Positions 33,975 through 41,818 are shown, counted from the stretch's first letter. The stretch is 64,000 nt of DNA from Faecalibacterium hattorii (GCF_003287455.1 NZ_PRLC01000011.1:1-64000); one strand, 5' to 3'. Translations and numbers: made by a program. Notes: generated by a model not told the origin, from the sequence alone.

Positions 33975-35350
33975 CCGAAAAGCAGCTGCACCCCTTTGCG
34001 GCCCTCCAGATCTTCCGCAAAACGCTGGTGCTCTACCTTGTGCCGCTGGTCAACGTGCTGTTTGAGCGCAACTGGGAGGCCCTGCGTGCCGCGCTGCGGC
34101 AGGACATCGTCCTGTTTTTGCTGGTCTGCGGCGTGAGCTGGGTCATCCTCCGCGCAAGCAGCTGGTCGCTGGACGAAAACGGCACCCTCTGCCTCCACTG
34201 GAAGCTGCTGTTCCGGTTCGACCGGACGGTGCGCGGGGCCTCTCTGGCGGCGCTGACCATCGAGCGGCCCTTCTATTTCCGCTTGGCCGGGGCCAGCCGG
34301 GTCACCCTTTACCCGATGGGCGAACCGAAAAAGCGCACCCTGACCCTCTGCCTGACCAAAGGCGATGCCGCACAGCTGGCCGACCAGTTGCTGCCGGTGG
34401 AAGCCCCCAGCCTCCACCGGCCCAAGGGCGGCGAGCGGGCCGCGCTTGGCTTGCTGGGGGCCAACGGCCTTTCGACGCTGGCCCTCTTCCTGCTGGCCAT
34501 CCGGCAGAGCCGGCAGGGCCCTGACCGCTACGAGCTGGCCTTTGCGCAGATCAACTTTCTGGCCGGGCTGGCGGCGCGGTGGCTGCCCACCGGTGCCGCA
34601 TGGCTGCTGGCCTTTGCGGGCTTTCTGCTGGGGCTGAGCCTGATCCGCAGCTTCGTCCAGACCGTCCACTACGAAGTCTGGCACACCGCCGACCAGATCG
34701 GCAGCAGCGGCGGCTGGCTCGACCGGTTCGAGATCCGGGTGAAGACGGCCGAGATCAGCTACGCGGACGTCCGGCTCTCCCCCTTTGCGCGGCTGCTGCG
34801 GCGCTGGCCCGTCTTTGTCACGGCAGGAGGCTGCTCGCCGGAGCTTCCCCTCTTCGTCTACCGTTCCGGGGAGGAAGCGCTTTTCCGCGAGCTGCTGCCG
34901 GAGTTTCGGATGCCGCCGGACCTTCTGGCCCGCACCGAACAGCGGAGCCTCATCTTTTTCGCACCGGCCGGCATCCCCTTCGCCCTCTGCGCCCTGCTCA
35001 CCCTCATCTCGGTCTACACCCTGCCCAGCCTGACCGTGACCCTGCTGTTCCCCACCGTCTTCTTTGCGGCGGGGCTGGCGGGCGGCATGATGGGCTACCG
35101 GCGGGAGGGGGTCTGGCTGCGGGACGGGCAGCTGACCCTGCGGCGGCAGCGGGGCATCTACCTGCACAGCATCTGCGTCTTCCACCCGGACCTCTGCCTG
35201 ACGGCGAACCAGTCGCCGTGGGCTGCCAATGTGGACCGCACCAACCTGACCTTCGCCTTTCCCGGCCGGGTCAAGCTGACCGTCCGCAGCGTGCCGTGGC
35301 GGGACGCGCAAAAATGTTTTGAATTTTTAGAAAATCCTCTCAGGCGCTGA
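33965..35350 (+). CDS. YdbT-like multi-bPH membrane protein
   Basis: 461 residues. ATG at 33965 follows GGAGG at seven bases; an ATG at 33971 makes an ATGA overlap but has a poorer site. Three membrane-helix pairs (residues about 20-60, 165-225, 330-375), each followed by a beta-rich bPH domain, the YdbT layout. The last four residues (PLRR) and the stop codon fall inside a CCTCTC palindromic repeat at 35337-35380, so the natural C-terminus may have been replaced. Operon order trkA-like, trkA, bPH, bPH. Confidence 0.82.
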   Translation: MPMTEKQLHPFAALQIFRKTLVLYLVPLVNVLFERNWEALRAALRQDIVLFLLVCGVSWVILRASSWSLDENGTLCLHWKLLFRFDRTVRGASLAALTIERPFYFRLAGASRVTLYPMGEPKKRTLTLCLTKGDAAQLADQLLPVEAPSLHRPKGGERAALGLLGANGLSTLALFLLAIRQSRQGPDRYELAFAQINFLAGLAARWLPTGAAWLLAFAGFLLGLSLIRSFVQTVHYEVWHTADQIGSSGGWLDRFEIRVKTAEISYADVRLSPFARLLRRWPVFVTAGGCSPELPLFVYRSGEEALFRELLPEFRMPPDLLARTEQRSLIFFAPAGIPFALCALLTLISVYTLPSLTVTLLFPTVFFAAGLAGGMMGYRREGVWLRDGQLTLRRQRGIYLHSICVFHPDLCLTANQSPWAANVDRTNLTFAFPGRVKLTVRSVPWRDAQKCFEFLENPLRR

Positions 35351-35380
35351 CGCGCCAGCTCCCCCAGAGGGGGGAGCTTT
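35337..35380. repeat. Double-hairpin palindromic repeat (CCTCTC family)
   Basis: CCTCTCAGGCGCTGACGCGCC followed by AGCTCCCCC/GGGGGGAGCT; the same plan as 384-434 and the arms of 56893-57027. It contributes the stop codon of the upstream gene, and its second stem with TTTTT behind can end transcription. Confidence 0.65.
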
Positions 35381-35420
35381 TTCGAGGACTTTGGATGTTT
35401 TCAAAAAGGAGTCTTTCTCT

Positions 35421-36077
35421 GTGATAAAAACGATCTTGTTTGATTTGGACGGCACCCTGCTGAACACCATCGACGACCTTGCCGACGCGGGCAACTGGGT
35501 CTGCGCACAGCATGGCTGGCCGACGTTCTCCGTTGAGCAGTTCAAGCATATGGTGGGCAACGGCATCCCAAAGCTGGTGGAGCGCTTTTCCCCTGCCGAG
35601 GCCCGCACGCCGGAACATCTGACCGCCACGCTGGCCGAGTTCACGGCCCGGTACGACGCCCACAAGGAGGACAAAACCGCCCCATACCCCGGCATCCCGG
35701 AGCTGGTGGACGCGCTGAACGCTGCGGGCATCCAGACCGCCGTCTTCTCCAACAAAGCAGACCCTCTGTGCGGAAAGATCATCGAACACTACTTCGGTGC
35801 CGGGAAGTTCGCCCTCGTCCGGGGCAGCAGACCGAATGTGCCCACCAAGCCCGACCCCACCGGCGTTTATGCCCTGATGGCCGACCTCGGTGCCAAGCCG
35901 GAAACCACCCTCTTTGTGGGCGACAGCGATGTGGACATCCTGACCGGCCACAACGCCGGACTGCCCGCCATGGGGGCGCTGTGGGGCTTCCGGGGCGAAG
36001 CAGAGCTCACTGCCGCCGGGGCCGATGCGCTGGCGGCCACGCCGATGGACATTTTTACCTACGCAAAAAAACACTGA
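35421..36077 (+). CDS. gph: HAD-family phosphoglycolate phosphatase
   Basis: 218 residues with a GTG start behind AAAAAGGAG, giving MIKTILFDLDGTLLNT. HAD motifs: DLDGT (nucleophile Asp at 8), VFSNKAD (Ser/Asn, about 115), KPDPTGV (Lys, about 147), and FVGDSDVDI (acidic pair, about 170). A helical cap lies between motifs I and II. It dephosphorylates 2-phosphoglycolate or similar small phosphates; exact substrate not fixed by sequence. A longer ATG start at 35391 would include the ribosome site and is rejected. Confidence 0.88.
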   Translation: MIKTILFDLDGTLLNTIDDLADAGNWVCAQHGWPTFSVEQFKHMVGNGIPKLVERFSPAEARTPEHLTATLAEFTARYDAHKEDKTAPYPGIPELVDALNAAGIQTAVFSNKADPLCGKIIEHYFGAGKFALVRGSRPNVPTKPDPTGVYALMADLGAKPETTLFVGDSDVDILTGHNAGLPAMGALWGFRGEAELTAAGADALAATPMDIFTYAKKH

Positions 36078-36080
36078 CGT

Positions 36081-36124
36081 CAAAAAGCGGCTCTTCCTCT
36101 TTGCGGGAAGGGCCGCTTTTTCCG
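36081..36124 (+). terminator. Terminator after gph
   Basis: AAAAAGCGGCTCTTCC pairs with GGAAGGGCCGCTTTTT (one mismatch) around a short loop. Confidence 0.8.
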
Positions 36125-36161
36125 ACACACGTTTGTTTTCACATTGTTTACGGGGAGTTCA

Positions 36162-36190
36162 TTGCATTACGGACCGTTCTTTTTTATAAT
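36162..36190 (+). promoter_or_regulatory. Promoter of the TIM-barrel gene
   Basis: TTGCAT (36162-36167), 17 bases, TATAAT (36185-36190). Confidence 0.75.
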
Positions 36191-36226
36191 TTGATCCAAA
36201 TTTGAAATTGATCTGGAGGTTTTTGC

Positions 36227-36895
36227 ATGGCAACCGAAAAGAAAGCTTCCCCCAACGTCGAGAGCCGCCTTCGCCATAACATCCTGAAAATGCCGCAGGA
36301 GGTCTATCAGGCCAGCGGAATCGTCATCAACGGACGGCGGCTGAAGAGTTTTGTCTTCACCACCGACCTCGCCATCATCCGCAACTGCGACGCTGACGCG
36401 GTGTTCGCGGTCTACCCCTTCACCCCGCAGCAAGCCATCAGCGATGCCATCATCAAGGCATCCTACATCCCGGTGTTCTGCGGTGTGGGCGGCGGCACCA
36501 CCCACGGCGTGCGCACCCTGAACCTCGCCCGCGATGTCGAGAGCCAAGGCGCGATGGGCGTAGTCCTGAACTCCCCCATCTCGGACCTGAATCTGCTGGC
36601 CGTTTCGCGGGTGGTGGATATCCCGGTCATCATCACAGTGACCAAAGAGGACACCAATATCCGCTCCCGCATCGAGGCCGGGGCTTCCATTCTGAATGTG
36701 GCGTGCAGCACCGACACGCCCCGCATCGTGAAAAAGATCCGGGACGAGTTTCCCGATGTGCCCATCATCGCCAGCGGCGGCAAGACCGGCGAGACCATTT
36801 CGGCCACCATCGCTGCCGGGGCCAACGCCATCACCTACACCCCGCCGTCCCCGGCCATCCTGTTCAAGGAAATGATGGAAAAGTACAGGGAATGA
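36227..36895 (+). CDS. TIM-barrel protein of unknown function
   Basis: 222 residues; ATG behind TGGAGG. Alternating beta/alpha pattern with typical barrel strands: SFVFTTDLAIIRNCDADAVF, YIPVFCGVGGGTTHG, AMGVVLNSP, IPVIITVTKED, ASILNVACS, VPIIASGGKTG, and ANAITYTPPSP. The phosphate-binding style ends (GGK and GAN) resemble NanE or indole-glycerol-phosphate type barrels, so a phosphorylated substrate is plausible. I cannot assign the reaction. Own promoter; the gene is followed 11 bases later by the structured tRNA-linked repeat. Confidence 0.75.
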   Translation: MATEKKASPNVESRLRHNILKMPQEVYQASGIVINGRRLKSFVFTTDLAIIRNCDADAVFAVYPFTPQQAISDAIIKASYIPVFCGVGGGTTHGVRTLNLARDVESQGAMGVVLNSPISDLNLLAVSRVVDIPVIITVTKEDTNIRSRIEAGASILNVACSTDTPRIVKKIRDEFPDVPIIASGGKTGETISATIAAGANAITYTPPSPAILFKEMMEKYRE

Positions 36896-36905
36896 AGAAA
36901 AGCGG

Positions 36906-37040
36906 TTCGATTCCTCGTACAGCAGTCTCGCCCCATAGACATTCCTAAATCGCTAGGACCCGCGGGCTAAGCAACAGCCCACTGGGCTGATTGCTTACGG
37001 TGCTTCGCACCGCCGCCCTGTTCGATTCCCGTACGGGTCA
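36906..37040 (+). repeat. Structured tRNA-associated repeat, copy B
   Basis: Core 36936-37025 matches copy A: TAGACATTCCTA, loop of different sequence, CTAGGA, then CCGCGGGCTAAGCAACAGCC and GGGCTGATTGCTTACGG, hairpin CGGTGC-TTC-GCACCG, and CCGCCCTGTTCGA. The hairpin differs from copy A at two base pairs, both compensated. A leading imperfect direct repeat (TTCGATTCCTCGTAC, 36906-36920) and the tail TTCGATTCCCGTACGGGTCA (37021-37040) bracket it. The tail is identical to the last 20 bases of tRNA-Glu, which lies inverted at 37079-37098. Confidence 0.7.
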
Positions 37041-37042
37041 AA

Positions 37043-37077
37043 TAAAAAGCTCTCAAGCATTTTGCTTGAGAGCTTTT
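37043..37077. terminator. Bidirectional terminator between repeat copy B and tRNA-Glu
   Basis: AAAAGCTCTCAAGCA pairs with TGCTTGAGAGCTTTT, with A/T runs on both sides. Confidence 0.88.
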
Positions 37078-37078
37078 A

Positions 37079-37150
37079 TGACCCGTACGGGAATCGAACC
37101 CATGTTACAGCCGTGAAAGGGCCGTGTCTTAACCGCTTGACCAACGGGCC
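37079..37150 (-). tRNA. tRNA-Glu (anticodon TTC)
   Basis: Minus strand cloverleaf: acceptor GGCCCGT/ACGGGTC, D-arm GGTCAAGCGGTTAAGACA, anticodon loop CTTTCAC inside CGGCC/GGCTG, T-loop TTCGATT. CCA not encoded. Cotranscribed behind tRNA-Met. Confidence 0.92.
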
Positions 37151-37241
37151 TTATAAATACAGAGCTTCGCTAAAACCTCCGACATCCTTCATCCACTATT
37201 GCAGATGACCGTCCCCCATATCTTAGCGAAACTCTGTAACA
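37151..37241 (-). other. Spacer between tRNA-Met and tRNA-Glu with inverted repeat
   Basis: CAGAGCTTCGCTAA near the tRNA-Glu side pairs with TTAGCGAAACTCTG near the tRNA-Met side, so the spacer transcript can fold into one stem that brings the two tRNAs together. Probably a processing structure; no gene. Confidence 0.55.
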
Positions 37242-37318
37242 TGGTAGCGGCAACTGGATTTGAACCGGTGACACTTCGGGTATGAACCGAATGCTCTAGC
37301 CAACTGAGCTATGCCGCC
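37242..37318 (-). tRNA. tRNA-Met (anticodon CAT)
   Basis: Minus strand cloverleaf: acceptor GGCGGCA/TGCCGCT, D-stem GCTC/GAGC, anticodon loop TTCATAC between TTCGG and CCGAA, T-loop TTCAAAT. The 3' CCA is encoded (ACCA). The unpaired-start test for initiator tRNA fails (position 1-72 is G-U), so an elongator is likely; a TilS-modified Ile tRNA cannot be excluded. Confidence 0.88.
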
Positions 37319-37352
37319 ATATTTTGTTTGCGCACTTGAACGGTGCTTTATT

Positions 37353-37381
37353 ATTATATCCAGACGCAGACCATTTGTCAA
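37353..37381 (-). promoter_or_regulatory. Promoter of the tRNA-Met/tRNA-Glu unit
   Basis: Perfect consensus on the minus strand: TTGACA (37376-37381), 17 bases, TATAAT (37353-37358). Confidence 0.88.
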
Positions 37382-37434
37382 CAGATATTTTCAAAAAAAT
37401 CAAAATTTTTTCAAAGCTCTTTTTTCCACGCAAA

Positions 37435-37475
37435 AATGCTCCACCGTCTGCATCTGCAAGCGGTGGAGCATTTTC
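37435..37475 (-). terminator. Terminator after serS
   Basis: AATGCTCCACCG pairs with CGGTGGAGCATT, followed by TTTTGCG on the minus strand. Confidence 0.8.
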
Positions 37476-37503
37476 AACATTTCAGGAAGCTGCCGTGGAA
37501 AAA

Positions 37504-38835
37504 TCAGGCCTTCTTGTGGGTCGGGACCATGACCTCAAGGCCGCCCATGTAGGGCTGCAGCACCTTGGGGATGGTCACGGTGCCGTCGGCCTGCAGGTGG
37601 TTCTCCAAGAATGCGATCAGCATACGCGGAGGTGCCACGCAGGTGTTGTTCAGGGTGTGGGCCAGATAGGTCTTGCCGTCCTTGCCCTTGATGCGGATGT
37701 GCAGACGGCGGGCCTGTGCGTCGCCCAGATTGGAGCAGGAGCAAACCTCGAAATACTTCTGCTGGCGGGGGCTCCAAGCCTCGATGTCGCAGCTCTTCAC
37801 CTTCAGGTCTGCCAGATCGCCGGAGCAGCAGTTCAACTGGCGGACGGGGATCTCCATGCTGCGGAACAGCTCAACGGAGTTCTTCCAGAGCTTCTCGTAC
37901 CAATCGGCGCTCTCTTCGGGGCGGCAGACAACGATCATCTCCTGCTTCTCGAACTGGTGGATGCGGTAGATGCCGCGCTCCTCGATGCCGTGGGCACCCT
38001 TCTCCTTGCGGAAGCAGGGGCTGTAGGAAGTCAGGGTCAGGGGCATCTGGCTCTCGTCGAGGGTCTGGTCGATGAAGCGGCCGATCATGGTGTGCTCGCT
38101 GGTGCCGATCAGGTACAGATCCTCACCCTCGATCTTGTACATCATGGCGTCCATCTCCGGGAAGGACATGACGCCCTGCACCACGTTGCCGTGCATCATG
38201 AAGGGCGGGATCACATAGGTGAAGCCCTTGTTGATCATGAAGTCACGGGCATAGGCCAGAACAGCCTCGTGCAGACGGGCGATGTTGCCCAGCAGATAGT
38301 AGAAGCCGTTGCCCGCCACGCGGCCGGCAGCGTCCATGTCGATGCCGTCGAAGCTCTCCATGATCTCGGTGTGGTACGGGATGGGGAAATCGGGCACAAC
38401 CGGCTCGCCGAAGCGCTGTGCCTCGACGTTGTAGCTGTCATCGGGGCCGATGGGCACGCTGGGGTCGATCATCTGGGGGATGGTGTACATGATCTCCTGA
38501 ATGCGTGCGGAAAGCTCGGCCTCCTCGGCCTCCAGCTCTGCCATCTTGTCGGCGTCGGCCTTGACGGCGGCGTTGTTGGCGTCGATCTGCTTCTGCAGCT
38601 CCGCCTTCTGGGCCTCGTCGGTGCACTTCTTCAACTGGCCGAACAGGGGGCCGTTGGCCTTGCTCAGCTTGTTGCGGGCAGCCTTGAGGGACTCGACTTC
38701 CTTCAGGCACTCACGGTACTTGGCATCCTTTTCGATGACCTCGTCCACGAGCGGGAGCTTTGCGTCTTGGAACTTCTTCTTGATGTTTTCCTTGACCGCG
38801 TCCGGGTTGTCACGGACAAATTTGATATCAAGCAT
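37504..38835 (-). CDS. serS: Seryl-tRNA synthetase
   Basis: 443 residues, normal bacterial length. N-terminal coiled-coil arm (residues 1-110, with KYRECLKEVESLKAARNKLS) that binds the long variable arm of tRNA-Ser, then the class II core: TSEHTMIGRF and motif 2 YSPCFRKEKGAHG (about 270), motif 3 NTCVAPPRMLIAFLENH (about 405). ATG after AAGGAGAG. No T-box leader was seen in the 80 bases upstream; it appears to be transcribed with parA-parB. It charges serine on tRNA-Ser and selenocysteine tRNA. Confidence 0.96.
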   Translation of the reverse strand: MLDIKFVRDNPDAVKENIKKKFQDAKLPLVDEVIEKDAKYRECLKEVESLKAARNKLSKANGPLFGQLKKCTDEAQKAELQKQIDANNAAVKADADKMAELEAEEAELSARIQEIMYTIPQMIDPSVPIGPDDSYNVEAQRFGEPVVPDFPIPYHTEIMESFDGIDMDAAGRVAGNGFYYLLGNIARLHEAVLAYARDFMINKGFTYVIPPFMMHGNVVQGVMSFPEMDAMMYKIEGEDLYLIGTSEHTMIGRFIDQTLDESQMPLTLTSYSPCFRKEKGAHGIEERGIYRIHQFEKQEMIVVCRPEESADWYEKLWKNSVELFRSMEIPVRQLNCCSGDLADLKVKSCDIEAWSPRQQKYFEVCSCSNLGDAQARRLHIRIKGKDGKTYLAHTLNNTCVAPPRMLIAFLENHLQADGTVTIPKVLQPYMGGLEVMVPTHKKA

Positions 38836-38916
38836 GATTTACTCTCCTTACTCTATTTCATTCGCGCGGGGGGCGGCCCCGTGCCGTTCAAAGGCGGAAG
38901 CCCGCCTTGGATCGCG

Positions 38917-39780
38917 TTATGGTTGGTACTTGCCCAGCAGATTCGCAAAGGCCTTCAGCTGCTCGTCCGAGTAGAAATGCACGGTGAGCTTGCCTTTGCC
39001 GCCGTGGTAGGCGACATTGACTTCGCTGCCCAGCACTTCCTTCAGGCTCTCCTCCACTTCCACGGGAAGGGTGTCGATGGGGGCAGGCTCTGCCGGGGCC
39101 TTGGGGGGCTTCGCCAACTTCTTGCACAGGGCCTCGGCCTGACGCACATTCAGGTCGTTGTCGGCGATCATCTGGGCCGCCTGTCCCTGCAATTCCGCTG
39201 TGGGCAGACTCAGGATCACCTTGGCGTGGCCGGTCGTGATGAAGCCGCCCTTGAGCAGTTCCAGCACGTTTTCCGGCAGGTTCAGCAGCCGTAGACTGTT
39301 GGCCAGCGCGCTGCGGCTCTTACCCAGTTTCCGCGCCGCCTGTTCCTGCGTCAGGTCGCACCGGGCCATCAGCTCATGGATGCCCACTGCCTCTTCCACC
39401 GGGTCCAGATCCTCGCGCTGAAGGTTTTCCACCAGTGCCAGCTCCATCGCCTGTTCGTCGGTCACATCCTTGACGACGACGGGAGCCTCGGTCAGGCCCG
39501 CCATCCGGCATGCACGCCAGCGGCGCTCACCCGCCACGATGAGATAGCCGCCCGCAGCCTTGGGCCGCACCGCGATGGGCTGGATCAGCCCGTGCTCCGC
39601 GATGCTGGCGGCCAGCTCGCCCAGCGCCTCATCGTCGAAGGTCTTGCGGGGCTGGCCGGGGTCCGGCTCGATCTCCCGCAGGGGCAGAGTTTCGACTTTG
39701 TTCTCGGACTCAAAGCTGGGGGAAACGTCCTCAAACAGACTTTCCAATCCCCGGCCAAGGCCTCCTCGTTTCTTTGCCAT
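38917..39780 (-). CDS. parB: Chromosome-partitioning protein ParB (Spo0J)
   Basis: 287 residues. N-terminal GGLGRGLESLF, the CTP-binding ParB domain with GERRWRACR (about 85) and the ENLQREDLDPVEEA segment, a helix-turn-helix (LTQEQAARKLGKSRSALANSLRLL, partly quoted: KLGKSRSALANSLR about 146-159) that reads parS, and a C-terminal dimerisation domain. It loads on parS, spreads as a sliding CTP clamp and recruits SMC. Four parS-like sites are in the window. Second gene of the soj-spo0J-serS transcript. Confidence 0.95.
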   Translation of the reverse strand: MAKKRGGLGRGLESLFEDVSPSFESENKVETLPLREIEPDPGQPRKTFDDEALGELAASIAEHGLIQPIAVRPKAAGGYLIVAGERRWRACRMAGLTEAPVVVKDVTDEQAMELALVENLQREDLDPVEEAVGIHELMARCDLTQEQAARKLGKSRSALANSLRLLNLPENVLELLKGGFITTGHAKVILSLPTAELQGQAAQMIADNDLNVRQAEALCKKLAKPPKAPAEPAPIDTLPVEVEESLKEVLGSEVNVAYHGGKGKLTVHFYSDEQLKAFANLLGKYQP

Positions 39781-39801
39781 GTTCTCCCTCTACCCTTCTG
39801 C

Positions 39802-40638
39802 TCAAACTTCTTCCAGCGCGTTTTTCTTCTCAGCGGGTGCGCTGGCCGCCTTGGTGCGCCGCTTGGCGGGCTCGTGGGGGCGGTTGTTCTTCACGAACTC
39901 AATGGCGAGGTCCATATAGGCCTCGCTGCCCTTGCCCTTTGGCTCATAAAAATTGATGGGCTGGCCGTAGCTGGGCGCTTCCGAAATGCGGATCGTGCGC
40001 GGGATCGTCGTTTTATAGACCTTCGCGCCGAAATATTTCTTGACCTGATCCACGACCTGCATCGTCAGGTTCAGCCGCCCGGAGAACATCGTGAAGACCA
40101 CGCCCTCGATGTCGAGGTAGGGGTTATACTTCTTGCGGATGGTCTTCAGGGTGCTGATCAGTTCCGACAGACCCTCCAGCGCATAATACTCGCACTGGAT
40201 GGGGATGAGCACGCTGTCACAGGCGCACAGGCCGTTCAGCGTGAGCAGGTCGAGGCTGGGAGGGCAATCGACAAAGATGAAGTCGTAGTCCTTCTGCACC
40301 TCGGCCAGCGCCTTGCGCAGCCGGCTCTCGCGGCCGGGCAGGTCGATCATCTCAAGGCTCGCACCGGCCAGCCGGGTGTTGGAGCCGATGACGTCGGTGC
40401 GGAACTCGGTGTGCCGGACCGCCTCGCGGGCGCTCGCCTCGCCGATCAGCATTTCATAAGTACCCAGCTCCACGCTCCGCTTCGGGATGCCGTAGCCGGT
40501 GGTGGTGTTGCCCTGCGGGTCCAGATCCACGATCAGCACCTTTTTGCCCAGCGCCGCAACGCAGGACGACAGGTTTACGGCGGTGGTCGTCTTACCGACG
40601 CCGCCTTTTTGGTTTGCAACTGCAACTATTTTTGCCAC
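39802..40638 (-). CDS. parA: Chromosome-partitioning ATPase ParA (Soj)
   Basis: 278 residues with a GTG start at 40638 behind GAGAGGAAG; an upstream start at 40686 would translate through parS and is rejected. Begins VAKIVAVANQKGGVGKTTT with the deviant Walker A KGGVGKT (about 10-16), then DLDPQGN (switch I) and DFIFVDCPPSLDLLT (Walker B, about 106). It is a DNA-binding ATPase that works with ParB in origin segregation and affects DnaA. Followed 21 bases later by parB. Confidence 0.95.
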   Translation of the reverse strand: MAKIVAVANQKGGVGKTTTAVNLSSCVAALGKKVLIVDLDPQGNTTTGYGIPKRSVELGTYEMLIGEASAREAVRHTEFRTDVIGSNTRLAGASLEMIDLPGRESRLRKALAEVQKDYDFIFVDCPPSLDLLTLNGLCACDSVLIPIQCEYYALEGLSELISTLKTIRKKYNPYLDIEGVVFTMFSGRLNLTMQVVDQVKKYFGAKVYKTTIPRTIRISEAPSYGQPINFYEPKGKGSEAYMDLAIEFVKNNRPHEPAKRRTKAASAPAEKKNALEEV

Positions 40639-40669
40639 GCGCGTTTTCTTCCTCTCAGGAAAACTTATT

Positions 40670-40685
40670 TGTTCCACGTGGAACA
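40670..40685. promoter_or_regulatory. parS site 1
   Basis: TGTTCCACGTGGAACA, a perfect 16-base palindrome and a one-base variant of the bacterial parS consensus TGTTNCACGTGAAACA. It lies upstream of soj. Confidence 0.9.
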
Positions 40686-40733
40686 TTCGAGGTCGGGCTG
40701 CCGTTTTCCCGTCTGCAAGCCCCTTTATTCTTT

Positions 40734-40762
40734 AGTATAGCACATCAGCGCGGCTTTTTGAA
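40734..40762 (-). promoter_or_regulatory. Promoter of parA-parB-serS
   Basis: Minus strand TTCAAA (40757-40762), 17 bases, TATACT (40734-40739); it lies between parS sites 1 and 2, so ParB binding could affect it. Confidence 0.6.
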
Positions 40763-40831
40763 CCCGATTCTTCATAATTTTACGCAAAAGCAGGGTTTCT
40801 TTCGCAGTTTTTTCTGATTTTGCTCCCAGAT

Positions 40832-40847
40832 TGTTCCATGTGGAACA
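40832..40847. promoter_or_regulatory. parS site 2
   Basis: TGTTCCATGTGGAACA, 15 of 16 bases as site 1; just past the noc stop codon. Confidence 0.85.
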
Positions 40848-40867
40848 GCAAAGAGGGGGGTTCTCCC

Positions 40868-41662
40868 CTACTTCTGCGCAGCGGCGGTGGGGATGCGGAC
40901 GGTATATTCGATATAGCCGTCCCGCTCTTCGCGGTGGGCGGTGGCGGGCACGCCGTTGTCCGTCATCAGGCGGATGGCGTGGTCGATGGTGTTCACGAAG
41001 ATGCGGACGTCTTTGACCATGGAGATATGGTGCTTGCCCTGCGCTGTGGCGTTGAGGAGCTGGTCGATGTAAAGGTCGGTGGCGCGGGCGTTCATCTTCC
41101 GCTTGGCGATCATGATGAGGGCTTCGCTGCGGCGGTTTTCAGGCAAGCGCAGCACCGCCCGCGCGTGGCGCTCGGTCAGGCCGTTGTCCAAAATGAACTG
41201 CCGCTGGTCGAGCGTCAACTGCAGCAGCCGCAGCTTGTTGGCCAAGGTGGGCTGGGCCATCCCCAGCCGCTTGGCCGCTTCGGCTTGGGTACAGTCCCAC
41301 AGGACCATGACATCCCGCAGCCCCTGCGCCTGTTCAAAGGGATTCAGGTCGGCCCGCTGCAAGTTTTCCAGCAGCCCCAGCGCCGCCGTGCGGTGATCCG
41401 AATAATCGCAGAGGATGGAGGGGATGGTGCTCATCTTGGCCAGCTTACAGGCCCGGAGACGCCGCTCCCCCGCGACCAGTTCGTAGCCGTTTTCCGTCTT
41501 CCGCACCGTGATGGGCTGCAGCAGACCATTTTCCCGGATGCTCTGGGCGAGGCCCGCCAGCTCCGCTTCGTCAAAGCTGGTCCGCGCCTGATAGGGTGAG
41601 GGATGGATGTCGTCCACCGGGAGAAGAAAGATCTTCCCGGCTGATTTTTTGCGTTCAAACAT
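40868..41662 (-). CDS. noc: ParB paralogue, Noc-like nucleoid occlusion protein
   Basis: 264 residues from the ATG at 41662 (AAAGGAG upstream). ParB-type CTPase domain (IHPSPYQARTSFDEAEL; GERRLRACK about 70; LLENLQRADLNPFEQA) and helix-turn-helix (CTQAEAAKRLGMAQPTLANK about 124-143). Its place between rsmG and soj is that of B. subtilis noc, which blocks septation over the chromosome. The N-terminus is only about ten residues before the ParB domain and lacks the amphipathic membrane helix of B. subtilis Noc, so the mechanism may differ. Which sites it reads is unknown. Confidence 0.85.
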   Translation of the reverse strand: MFERKKSAGKIFLLPVDDIHPSPYQARTSFDEAELAGLAQSIRENGLLQPITVRKTENGYELVAGERRLRACKLAKMSTIPSILCDYSDHRTAALGLLENLQRADLNPFEQAQGLRDVMVLWDCTQAEAAKRLGMAQPTLANKLRLLQLTLDQRQFILDNGLTERHARAVLRLPENRRSEALIMIAKRKMNARATDLYIDQLLNATAQGKHHISMVKDVRIFVNTIDHAIRLMTDNGVPATAHREERDGYIEYTVRIPTAAAQK

Positions 41663-41758
41663 AATGTGACTCCTTTCACCAAAGGTTGCGTTTGTTTTCA
41701 ACCATTTCTCAGGAAAAGGTGGAAAACTACGCTGTTCCATCCCCAGTGTACCAGAAAA

Positions 41759-41800
41759 CAAAACACCCCGCCAGAAGTTTCGTTCGGCAGGGTGTTTCAT
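41759..41800 (-). terminator. Terminator after rsmG
   Basis: GAAACACCCTGCCGAA and the CTGGCGGGGTGTTTTG arm form a stem with TTTTGTTTT behind on the minus strand. An extended -10 (TGGTACACT, 41745-41753 on minus) for noc follows. Confidence 0.75.
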
Positions 41801-41818
41801 ATTTCTTTCGTTGCAGCG

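Noticed and set aside
36895-37040. Plus-strand tRNA gene fused to the repeat
   Set aside because: Only a T-arm and acceptor half is present; no D-arm, anticodon arm or matching 5' acceptor strand could be folded, so it is not a functional tRNA.
38836-38916. T-box leader for serS
   Set aside because: Only about 80 bases, without a TGGNACC-type T-box motif or specifier stem.
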